Below are positions 27,653 to 38,193 of a stretch of DNA of 64,000 nt, in pieces. Numbering within the stretch: the stretch's first letter is position 1; every line of letters begins with the position of its first letter. Made by a program: the position numbers and the translations under genes. This stretch comes from Amphimedon queenslandica. Its lineage: Eukaryota > Porifera > Demospongiae > Haplosclerida > Niphatidae. The stretch is taken from assembly GCF_000090795.2 (NCBI RefSeq), contig NW_003546653.1, positions 4,278 to 68,277 on the forward strand, read 5' to 3'. Below the pieces are notes generated by a model. It saw only the letters and a list, made by a program, of their open reading frames with translations, did not search any database and was not told the DNA's origin.

Positions 27653-29877
27653 ATGGCCACCGTTACCACCTCCCCTATCTCTCCTCGGGTCGACTCTTCT
27701 TCGCCCTTAGCCGAAGAGAAGAAGATAAGAGAGCTTACAAATCAAGGAGGGGATGCTCTAAAGTCTGGGCAGATGAAAGAGGCGCTGTCTCATTTCCAAA
27801 CTGCTCTGAGCGTATCAGAATCAATACCAGACAACCCAAGACTCAAGCTATCTTGTTTATTGAATACAGGGGCAGCGTTAGTTACCACAGGAGAACACCA
27901 GAGAGGCATATCCCTCCTCCAGTCCGCCCTCTCCTTGTTAGACTCGATCCCAAACAGACAAACGGATCCTCATACCCTTGAAAACGGTATCTCATCAAAT
28001 GGAGGAGACCTTACATCGAACACATCACCTGACCTCACCCGTGGTGACATATACTACAATCTTGGTCTAGCGAATGACTCCCTGGGGGAGTTCTCACTAG
28101 CGTCCACCCAATTAAAGCAATCTGTTGATTATTATGTAAAAGCTGGAGCCTTTGCTTCTGCTGGTGATGTTTTTGTTGTCATCTCCTCAAGAGAGAAAGA
28201 GCGGAGAAATTTTAAAGAGCAAATCACTTGCTTGCTCTCAGCTCAAAGGCTTTACCAAGATTCAGGGGAACAGAGTAAAGAAATAATGACTCTGACTGAT
28301 CTTGCAATCGCTTATCAGACTGGAGGAAAGAGAGAGGAGTGTATCCAGTCACTAACAAGAGCTAAGATAATGGGACTCAGACTGGACGATCCTAAAGCAC
28401 AGAGTAAGTACTTTATGAATAATTTATGATAATAAATGATATAATAGTTTGAATTTTACCTCATTAGTTTCCTTGTTAATTTTAATTTACATCTTGTTAA
28501 TGCCAATTATCAACTCAAGATGTGTGAAGAAATTGTACAATTATTTCTCTCTCACTCTCTCTCTCTTAAGGTCAATTGTATACACGATTAGGACTAGTAT
28601 ACAGCTCTTTAAAATTATTCTCCGACGCCATACAAAGTTTTGAGAGAGCACTACCTCTTCTAAGACTAGCTATCAAAGACAGAGAGGGACAGCTAGAGGA
28701 GGAGGCGCCATTGCTACAGAATATAGGAGCAGTGTACAATGAAATGGGACAGTACGTGGAGGGAATCATGTACCACAAGACAGCTGCTAGCCTATACAGT
28801 CAGTTATACATCATTATATTACATGTATGCTATAGACATGTACATGTACATGTGGGTATAGTTAGGTACATGTACATACACTATGGTGAATGGGTTTGTG
28901 ACTTTGTTTATGCATAGTTGAATTGTTTTCTGCTTATAGATCAATTAGGGCAGCCAGTCAATGAAGCAAAGTGTCTGTGTAATCTTGCTCTCTGCCAAAC
29001 TCAATTACAAGAGTATCCTTTAGCCCACCAGTCCTTCACTACAGCACTGTCACTGGCGCAATCAGAGACAAACAACCCACTGGCTTTCCAAGCTCTCGAG
29101 GGACTTGGGTCTCTGTCTTATCAGACAAAGAACTACGAGGAAGCTAGAAGATGTTTCAATGAAGCTTTGGAGCTCTTGGATTCAATGAGAGGCGAAGACA
29201 CAGGACTAGCAAGAGAGAGGGTCATGGAAAAGCTCTCGCACGTCACGGAAACACTACAAAAAGGACCAGAAGATTTAGAAGAGGCTGACGCTAACTTCAA
29301 GAATAGAGAAAGACAGCAGTCACATTCAAGACATGACTCCCAATTAATGCCCATCCCACTGACGCCAAGAAATACCGTGAGGTTCTCAGAGGACAGGGTC
29401 TTCTCTCAATCGCATCAAAACTCCACCACACCTCATAAAACCACGCCTCCTTACGTATACCTGACTACACCTGGTTTCACTCCCAGTCAAAGACCAAGAT
29501 CAATAAACGAGACTAATCGATCGTTACACTCGTCCACTCTAACCTCTCTCACTGCCACAAGTGACAGCTCACTATTAAGTAACAGCGTCTTTGAGGAGCC
29601 AAACCACACCCAATTTGGCTCCACCCATCCACAAGGGGTGCTACCCACGTCTCCCGTGGTCACGCAAGGCTCTCTTGCACTTGGTCCTAACACTAAAGCT
29701 TTATATAGGGTAGAGAAACAAGAGGTGGTCGAAAAAAAGAAAAAGAAAGGAAGAACGAAATCACATCAGACCACACGCATAGTACCAATTGATCCATCCA
29801 CATCCACGCCCATTCCAGACCGCACTCACAGTGCCCCACCCAACTCCACCCACTCGTCAGTTTGCAGGTTATTATGA
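27653..29877 (+). CDS. Tetratricopeptide-repeat protein (possibly TTC24-like)
   Basis: Three exons: 27653-28403, 28571-28798 and 28940-29877, giving 638 residues. At least eight TPR units are visible: about 24-57, 66-99, 130-165, 210-245, 252-285, 300-330, 340-372 and 380-413, for example YNLGLANDSLGEFSLAST and LGSLSYQTKNYEEARRCFNEAL. The last third (about 420-638) is Ser/Thr/Pro-rich, probably disordered, with a basic KKKKKGRTKS stretch. TPR arrays bind peptides or scaffold complexes; no catalytic domain is seen. The pattern resembles vertebrate TTC24, but GPSM2-like or kinesin-light-chain-like TPR arrays are alternatives. An AATAAA polyadenylation signal lies at 29903-29908, directly against the antisense of the CACTIN stop codon. 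Confidence 0.8.
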
Positions 29878-29908
29878 CATGGAAAAATATTCAATTAGTA
29901 TCAATAAA

Positions 29909-32900
29909 TTATCTCCTGTATCTATATCGCTTGAATCGGAACCAAAGTTGCAATATGTTGTTGTTGAATTGACATGTGAAGCCGTACTTCCATGAATACT
30001 CCCACTCTCTGTTGACTATCTTGAATGCAATGTCCTAAGAGATCGATATAAGAGCAGTTATAATTATGGCTCCATTTTAAAACAAGAAGTGTGCGTTTGG
30101 ATTACCTCGTAAGGAGGTCCAGCGTGGAATTGCAAAACGGCAAAGTCCGGATTATCTTTGATTGGAGTCACTGTGTATGTCGGAGCCTGTGATTTATTAA
30201 TAAGATCAGGATAAAATATCTAGAGAGAGAGAGAAATACATGCATAACAGTGTTGTGTCATTTTTAAAAATTATGAAGTTATTCTGTTTTTATCACATGT
30301 TTTGTAACAAGAATCTTGGAAAATATTCATTCCAAATTATGACCAATTAAGTGATAACAAGCGCAACAGGGTAAAAAATATTCCTATAATTGATTTCACC
30401 ACCTTGCAAGTACAACTTGGTCATTATTAAGACTTACAGAGGTTCTCTCTACCTTCTAATGCTTCTAGATACCGTCTTTAGACGGTATCTCTATGTTCTC
30501 TTGCTGTTAAAAAGCTCTTAACTTTGTCCCATGTGTAAGCCGCCATTTTGCTTGCTGTGGCCACACCCACTCACGTAAAGGAGCGTGGGCGGGTAGTTGC
30601 TAAGGCTAAAAGTGTGAAAATAGGTGCAAAAAGGTGTAAAAAGGTGTGAAAAAAGATGTGAAAAGAGGTGTGAAAAACGTGTAAAAGATGTAAAAAGGTG
30701 TGTAAAAAGGTGTGTAAAAAGGTGTGAAAAAAGGTGTGAAAAACGGTGTTAAAAAAAGTGTGAAAAAAGATGTAAAAATGCAAAAAAGGTGTAAAAAAGT
30801 GTGAAAAAAAGGTTGTAAAAAGGTGTGAAAAAAGATGTAAANNNNNNNNNNNNNNNNNNNNNNNNNNNNNNNNNNNNNNNNNNNNNNNNNNNNNNNNNNN
30901 NNNNNNNNNNNNNNNNNNNNNNNNNNNNNNNNNNNNNNNNNNNNNNNNNNNNNNNNNNNNNNNNNNNNNNNNNNNNNNNNNNNNNNNNNNNNNNNNNNNN
31001 NNNNNNNNNNNNNNNNNNNNNNNNNNNNNNNNNNNNNNNNNNNNNNNNNNNNNNNNNNNNNNNNNNNNNNNNNNNNNNNNNNNNNNNNNNNNNNNNNNNN
31101 NNNNNNNNNNNNNNNNNNNNNNNNNNNNNNNNNNNNNNNNNNNNNNNNNNNNNNNNNNNNNNNNNNNNNNNNNNNNNNNNNNNNNNNNNNNNNNNNNNNN
31201 NNNNNNNNNNNNNNNNNNNNNNNNNNNNNNNNNNNNNNNNNNNNNNNNNNNNNNNNNNNNNNNNNNNNNNNNNNNNNNNNNNNNNNNNNNNNNNNNNNNN
31301 NNNNNNNNNNNNNNNNNNNNNNNNNNNNNNNNNNNNNNNNNNNNNNNNNNNNNNNNNNNNNNNNNNNNNNNNNNNNNNNNNNNNNNNNNNNNNNNNNNNN
31401 NNNNNNNNNNNNNNNNNNNNNNNNNNNNNNNNNNNNNNNNNNNNNNNNNNNNNNNNNNNNNNNNNNNNNNNNNNNNNNNATGTGAAAATTAATAATTTTT
31501 AACTATTTATTTGTACCATTTTAATTAATTTTATTAAAATTTTAAAAAATATATTAACTAATTTTATATTTTTTGCTCTTTTTAACACCTCAAAGTGTAA
31601 AAAAAGGTGTTAAAAAAGGTGTGAAAATAAAAAATTTTTAATTATTTATTTGTACCATTAATAGACACACAGAAAAACAATAATAATATTAAGAGCAGAA
31701 TAATCTTAAGTTGTGAAAATAGAATAAAATAAAGTTAAGTTAGATACAATTAATTTAGAAGATAGTCATTCAGACCAAGGCCGTCTTCGAAACTCAAACC
31801 CCTCCATTTTGCTCTCGTCCCCCTTATACATAAGTTACTTGATCGAATGAGAGCAAATGAGGGCTTAGTTCTTAACCAGTTCAAAGATAATTAGTTAAAA
31901 ATAAAAAAATGAAAAATTAAAAAAAATAAAAATTTTAAAAAACTTAAAATAATAGAAATATAAAAATTAAAAAATAAAAATAAAAAATGAAAAATTAAAA
32001 TAAAAACAATTAATTTATTAAAATATAATTAAAAATAAATAAAAAATATAAAAATTTAAAAAATTGTATATTTTTGTATATCTATGGTGTGGACATACAA
32101 ATAAATAAATATATATAGATAGATGATAGCGCGACAGTGAAATCAATTATAGGAATGACCTGGGGGCGTAGCCCCCAGGTTGTTAAAAATAAACTACATG
32201 TACATGTACATGTATGTTGCTGTGGAGTATTGCATTACACTATAAACTTCCAACCTACACTACACTACACTATATAATTAATATAGTAAATGTTATTACA
32301 TTGAATTTGTATCCTTGCACTATCTTAGGTGGAGGATTGTCAACATCATAATGAGTCTGGTTGTACTTATTCCATTCAAAACCCTAACAAAATGATGATA
32401 ATAATGCAAAGAAAGTACTACTGCATATCTTACAGTGTGGACCCTGTTGAAAAACCTTGGCTTTCTAGGACGATATTTACCTTGCCACACATATTGCTGT
32501 ATAGAGAAAGAAAACACAATAGAGAGGGAGAGAAATGGAAGAGAGAGGGGGAGGGAGATAAAAGCTTACCTGAGGATCTAAAGTTATTTCAGAATTAAAA
32601 TCATATTCTTCATTGGTTGATCCATCATCAGAGACAGTCCGTGACATGTTTATCTTACCATACTCTGTCACACTCTAAAACAATAAATTGTAATGCTACG
32701 TGTACTTTAAAAGTTTTCATTGTTGTGAGTTTAGCGTTGATATAATGTGATCAATGCATCAAATGTGCATTGATAAGTACATCAAATCAGTGTTAACAAT
32801 GCATTAACAGAAGCTGTACCTTATCACCCGATAAGATCCTCCTTCTCTCGCTTTCCCTTATAGACACATCAACTTCGTAATCAATGAGTTCAACCTGAAA

Positions 32901-35303
32901 AAAAATTAAAACTTAAAAATTTTTTACCATTTCACCTCATCCTTAATGTCCGCTGCCTTTAGAAGTTTAGGACTGTATTTCGATGACTCGTATTCATCGT
33001 ATGCTAGAGTGGGAGTGGCTATAATCACGTGACAGGTGTGACTTACCGAGCTGTAACAAGTCCTCCTCTGCTATAAGAGTATCAGACCTAAAGAAAAAAA
33101 TTAATAAAAAAAATAGAAACGCGATCTCTTACTCTTCTTTCTCAGCCTCTTGTGAAGAAGGTTCTGGCTCTCCCAACTCAACAGGAATGAGTTGTTTTGA
33201 GTCTGTTTCTTCTTCATTCTCTCCTCCTCCTCCTCCCTCCATTGCTTTCTCTCCTTCCTCTTGCTCAGTTTCAACTTTGACTGGCCCAGCGGACGGGAAT
33301 AATGGAGTATCAGTGATACCAAATTGCTCTGCTTGCTATAAGATGTGGAATAAAATTAATAACACTAGAAAATTGAGGTTTTTTTATCCTTCGCCACACC
33401 TTTACACATCTACATACAAACAGGGCTACTTTGCAAAATTAGCTTTATCTCTTTCCCTCCCCCTCTCTCTCATCCACCATTATTTACTTCTTGTTTTAGT
33501 TGAAATAGCTTCTTTCTCAAGGCAGCTTGATGCTTATCTCTGAGACGTGTCTGTAATAATAAATAATAATAATAATAATGATAATAATAATAATAATAAT
33601 AATAATAACGATAATAATAATGATACGGTAATAATCATAAATCATGTGAAGTCTTCTTACTCTGGCTATGTGTGCTTTGAGCTGCTGGAGTGCTGTCTCC
33701 CACCACGTGACGTCACCAGGATTACGACTGTTAATCTTTGCACTTATTTGCGTTTCCAGGGCTATCAGTTCACCGTACTGGAGGAGGGGAGAGAATCAGA
33801 AGAAATATTAAAAGAAAGATGGGTTATAGAACTGGTGCTTTTGAGTGTTAAAATTTCCCAAATTAATTGTAAAATTAATGAAAATTAAATCTACATGTAT
33901 ATATACATGTACATGTACATGTACATGTAACATACGCTTACAGTTTTTCCTTTAAATATTTTAGCAACATCAGTTGATACTGAAGAGTGCATTCCTTCCC
34001 GATGCTCTATACTCTTAGAACCTAATTAAAATAATGAGTGGGAGGGTCACAATCAGATAAACAAACCGATGCTTAAAAGTTCCAACTTCTTCAATTTTGC
34101 TATTTCGTCTTCACATATGATCAACATATCCTGAGACATAGAAGAGGGAAGGACAGGATGAGAGGGCAATATATGATACTTTTGCTATTAAAAATGCTCA
34201 TAGCTCGAAAAATATTTGTCGGAATCAGCTCAAACTTTCTACACAGCATAAGCACATCAATATGCATCAGAAAATGTAATAAAAATTGGGGGTAACTTCG
34301 GAGCCATTTTTTGGAAAAAACCATGGGCTATAGCCTTGGGCATTTTTCAAAAATTGGCTCGTTTTTTTAAATGCTCATAACTCGAAAAATACTTGTCGGA
34401 ATCAGCTCAAACTTTCTACACAGCATAAGTACATCAATATGTATCAGAAAATGTAATAAAAATTGGGGGTGATTTCGGAGCCATTTTTTAGAAAAAACCA
34501 TGGGCTATAGCCTTGGGCATTTTTCGAAAACTGGCTCATTTTTTAAATGCTCATAACTCGAAAAATATTTGTCGGAATCAGCTCAAACTTTCTACACAGC
34601 ATAAGCACATCAATATGCATCAGAAAATGTAATAAAAATTGGAGGTAATTTCGGAGCCATTTTTTGGAAAAACCATGGGCTATAGCCTTGGGCATTTTTC
34701 AAAAATTGGTTCATTTTTCAAAATGCTCATAACTCAAAAAAATTTATCGGAATCAGCTCAAACTTTCTACACAGCATAAGTACATCAATATGTATCAGAA
34801 AATGTAATAAAAATTGGGGGAGGGGGGGTGATTTCGGAGCCATTTTTTGAAAAAAACATGGGCTATAGTACAGGGAATTTTTTAAAAATTGGCTAGTTTC
34901 TTAAAATGCTCATATCTGCATGCTTATACATTTCTTCTATGTACCTTCCAGTAGTCAGTATGTACATCCCCTTCCAATTCTATGTACACCTTCATGTCTT
35001 CAAGTAAATCCTCAAGATCAACTATATTAAGACCCTGGAATGGGTGTGGTCAGATACGCCCACACAATGGCACTACTAACCCTCAGTAAGTGATATGGCT
35101 CTTGCATTTCAATGTCCATGTCATCGTCAGTTGTGTTGATGTACTTAGCCAATAAATCAATGGGTTTAGCTGTAAGAGTTAGGGGGTGAATTAGAGGTAT
35201 CTCACCATTAAAACAGTTGCTATACAACATACCTCTTCCTCCTTCAATTCTGACCTTAGACCTCAACTTGGCTTGTTCCAAATGAAACTAAAAAAGAGAG
35301 AGG

Positions 35304-35344
<41 letters not shown>

Positions 35345-36544
35345 AGGGAGGGAGGAGGAGAGATAAAGTGGTGATATTTGTGACTGTATTTACGTCATCT
35401 TCTTGGTTCTCCCATTCCTTGAACATGTCTGCCTCTTTCATTCTTTGTAAAAGAGCCTATCACAAGTAAGAAAATAATTGCATTTATAAACACAATATAT
35501 CTGTCAGCTGCAGCAATACAGTACAGTACATGGATAATAGTAGGGCCTAACCATTTCTTCTTCCCTTGCTTCTCTCTCCTTTTCTCTTTCCTAAAGATAA
35601 ATAAGAGAATAACTTTAACATTTCAAATATAACTGTTGCATGGTTTCACAAATACAAAAGGCTAGTAGATAATGTTATGATATTCCAGTTGCTTTTAGCA
35701 GGAAATGTTTTCTCTCTTACTATTCGCCTCTTTTTCACTTTCTCCAATTCTGTCTTCATCTCAACCTGCCTCCTCTTCTCTCGTCTCTCTAGCTCCTCAG
35801 CTGAAACTTTAGTCTCCTCAGCCTCTTTCTCCCTTTTCTACCGAAAAAATCATCACCAATAAAACTTATTTACTATGCATGTAAGTTTTGTATAAAAATA
35901 TGTTCTTTATTTTGCATTTGCGTGTACATGCAACTTTCCGTTAAATTCTCAATTAAAAACACTTTATTCTATAAATTTTCATCACTAAAAAAATACCCCT
36001 AAGCTGTGAATGATAATGTACCTTGTGCCAAACAAATGTATCCAGCAAGTGTTGGTCACCAAAAGGATTGTCGGCATTAGTGTACCCCTATAAATGTGAT
36101 GGACAAAAATTGAAAAAAAAAAGGATAAATTTCTATACATAATTTTACTAGGTAAACCATATAAAAAACAATTATCCTCACTCCCACAAAAGCATTTTCA
36201 TTATTAATTACCATCATTTCTTGGTCCCAGCCCATTTCCGCTCGCTTCCGTTTATCCTTTTCTTCTTTCTTCTTAATACGGCGAAGTCTCTTTTCCTCTG
36301 GAGTCTCCAAGGCCTTCATTAATTCCTTTTGCTTCCTGTGATCCATCATCATAATAAATAAATTAATATGTATAATAATTATCATTATTAATTAATGATG
36401 ATTATCATCATACTTCTTTTCTGCTCTTTCTTTTTCGGCCTGTTCCTTCTTTCTGTGCTTTCTTTTATGTAAAGGAGAGGGAGAGCGGGAGGGAGAGGTA
36501 GATGGAGAGCGGTGTCTATGATGATGGTGCTTAGTCTTTGGCAT
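29909..36544 (-). CDS. CACTIN: Cactin
   Basis: Spliceosome-associated protein needed for efficient splicing; in flies it also binds the IkB protein Cactus. Twenty-two exons: 36414-36544, 36212-36335, 36022-36087, 35721-35837, 35552-35590, 35394-35456, 35233-35287, 35081-35169, 34945-35034, 34067-34130, 33942-34021, 33661-33777, 33488-33550, 33133-33335, 33047-33087, 32936-33003, 32820-32894, 32570-32674, 32434-32496, 32300-32383, 30106-30219 and 29909-30034: 658 residues, all in phase. The N-terminus is RS/KR-rich (SPSTSPSRSPSP), followed by GYTNADNPFGD, a charged coiled stretch, AKPIDLLAKYI and the C-terminal domain with KYRPRKPRFFNRVHTGFEW, QFHAGPPYEDIAFKIVNREW and the terminal FKRYRYRR typical of the family. 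Intron 20 holds an assembly gap. The start is 81 bp from the aminotransferase start. Confidence 0.95.
30595..30841. repeat. GTGTGAAAAA-type short tandem repeat bordering an assembly gap
   Basis: Dense array of about 10-14 bp units (AAAAAGGTGTGAAA variants) inside CACTIN intron 20; similar units reappear at 31595-31625 after the gap, so the unread stretch is probably the same array. Confidence 0.85.
30842..31479. other. Assembly gap (Ns)
   Basis: Run of 638 Ns within CACTIN intron 20. No CACTIN coding sequence is missing: exons 20 and 21 join in phase across it. Confidence 0.98.
34185..34920. repeat. Long tandem repeat array (family A), 4+ copies, in CACTIN intron 9
   Basis: Spacing of the landmark CAGCTCAAACTTTC is 177, 176 and 175 bp (34226, 34403, 34579, 34754). 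Each unit also contains CATAAGTACATCAATATG, GATTTCGGAGCCATTTTTTG and CCATGGGCTATAGCCTTGGG. Units are about 90% alike by eye. Confidence 0.93.
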
Positions 36545-36625
36545 CTTCTTGGACTTGAAACTTGAAGGGAGTTAAAAATTAAGGCGGGCGCGGTTTAAAT
36601 AATTAAACCACGCCCTAAAACCGCC
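36545..36625. promoter_or_regulatory. Very short bidirectional promoter, CACTIN / aminotransferase
   Basis: 81 bp between divergent start codons, including AACCACGCCC and GGCGGGCGCGG. Confidence 0.45.
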
Positions 36626-38026
36626 ATGGATTCTAGCCAAGAAGCTGCAGAGGCAGAGGAAAGAGCTACTTCCATTTCTGTCTCTGGGATACCTCCAGGA
36701 CAAAAATCTCAGGCTCTCTTGAAGCGATTGGATGACTCAATTGGCAAGACCAATTACGTGGGGCTGTATGGTATTGCGTTAGAATCAGGCTCAGGGCCTT
36801 ACATGAAAGATGTAGATGGAAATGCTTATCTGGACTGTCTTGCTGCAGCCTCCGTCAACGTCCTTGGGTATGGTCAGGAAAATATAGCCAAAAGACTCTA
36901 CACAGTGACAAGCTCCATGCAAAACACTGGATTCATTTATTCGCCTAATACCCATGCAGTAGAGTTGGCTGAGAAGTTGATTAGCATAACCCCTGGGGAT
37001 TGGCCGAAGAAAGTCATACTTGGTCTGAGTGGCTCTGATTCAAATGGTGGAGCTATTGAAGCTATGCGTCGCTTTACAACCAGGAAAGGTGTAATACATT
37101 TTAAAAATGCTTATCACGGGTCAACAGGGTTATCACAACAGGCGAGTGATTTCGGTTTGCTTAACAAAGGTATTTATCTGAAAACACCTTTCTTTGCATC
37201 TGTTAGCTTCCCAACCACAGCTGAAGAGGGAGAGGCTACACTTAAAAAAATTGAAAAACTCCTCTATTCTGGTATTTATGGTGGGTTTATAGCAGAGGTC
37301 TTTCAAGGTGATGCAGGTGTCATTCTTCCACCTCCTGGCTTCTTTTGTAATTTAAAAGCACTCCTAGAGAAATACCAAGCACTTTTGATTGTGGATGAAA
37401 TACAAAGTGGAATGGGTCGTACTGGGAAGTGGTGGGCTTGTGAGCATGAGGATATTGCTCCTGATATAATAGTGATGGGTAAAGGCTTGGGAGGAGGATT
37501 TGTACCCATATCTGCTGCTGTTGGAAGGAAAGAAGTACTCGACTCATTGGACCCAGGCCAACAGTTGTTTACTTTTGCAGGACACCCAACTGCTTCGCTT
37601 GCTGCATGCTTAGTCATTGATGCTATCGAGGAAAGAAATCTAATCAAAGGAGCATTAAGAGTTGGTACACTTTTAAAGAGAAAGCTGAAAGAGCTTCAGT
37701 CTTGTTATCCTGATATAATCATTGCAGTGAGAGGGATGGGCCTTATGATTGGAGTCGAAATAGATACGAGCAGAGAATTATTTGAGCTAATCTCAAAAGA
37801 AAGTAATGCTGTCGTTTTTGCAACGAGATGTGCGGAAAAGGGAATTTACGTTGGATACTTTGGAACAAAGCATCAAGTAATTAGAATCGAGCCGCCATTA
37901 GTTATAGGAGATCTTGAAGTCTTTGAGATAATAAGGATCATGAAAGAGGTCTGTGAAGAAGTGATGAATGGGGACATCCCAAAGGAAACTATTGACAATG
38001 TCAAGAAGTACTCTATAGGATTGTAG
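36626..38026 (+). CDS. Class-III PLP-dependent aminotransferase, intronless
   Basis: A single 466-residue ORF with no introns, unlike most neighbours. Family motifs: GLSGSDSNGGAIEAM (about 133-147), NAYHGSTG (about 161-168), VDEIQSGMGRTG (about 256-267, the PLP-ring aspartate) and the Schiff-base lysine K286 in VMGKGLGGG, then FAGHPTASLAA. This fits the omega/4-aminobutyrate/ornithine transaminase group, which transfers an amino group from a terminal amine to a keto acid; the exact substrate cannot be read from sequence. No mitochondrial presequence is evident. The GSDSN form looks more like bacterial GABA-type transaminases than animal ABAT or OAT, so transfer from bacteria is a possibility (inference). 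The next gene downstream, a transporter, is also intronless, with 167 bp between them. Confidence 0.9.
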   Translation: MDSSQEAAEAEERATSISVSGIPPGQKSQALLKRLDDSIGKTNYVGLYGIALESGSGPYMKDVDGNAYLDCLAAASVNVLGYGQENIAKRLYTVTSSMQNTGFIYSPNTHAVELAEKLISITPGDWPKKVILGLSGSDSNGGAIEAMRRFTTRKGVIHFKNAYHGSTGLSQQASDFGLLNKGIYLKTPFFASVSFPTTAEEGEATLKKIEKLLYSGIYGGFIAEVFQGDAGVILPPPGFFCNLKALLEKYQALLIVDEIQSGMGRTGKWWACEHEDIAPDIIVMGKGLGGGFVPISAAVGRKEVLDSLDPGQQLFTFAGHPTASLAACLVIDAIEERNLIKGALRVGTLLKRKLKELQSCYPDIIIAVRGMGLMIGVEIDTSRELFELISKESNAVVFATRCAEKGIYVGYFGTKHQVIRIEPPLVIGDLEVFEIIRIMKEVCEEVMNGDIPKETIDNVKKYSIGL

Positions 38027-38193
38027 CTACATGCTACTACAATTGAGTAATTATTTTATAAGTAAACATTTTTAGATTTTTTTTTACCTATTTTTGTGTG
38101 CATTAAATTTTAATTGCTGCAATTATTAGTGTAATGGCAATAATTTGAATTATTATGTTTTTTGTATTAATCTGATCTATTTTTGAAAAAAAT

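Noticed and set aside
27619-27981. 120-residue plus-strand ORF overlapping the TPR gene start
   Set aside because: Out of frame with the TPR protein, no recognisable features; the 27653 frame continues in phase through three exons.
30571-30783. ORF of repeated HTFFHTF on the minus strand
   Set aside because: Product of the GTGTGAAAAA tandem array inside a CACTIN intron.
37303-37647. 114-residue minus-strand ORF
   Set aside because: Antisense shadow of the aminotransferase reading frame with no family features.
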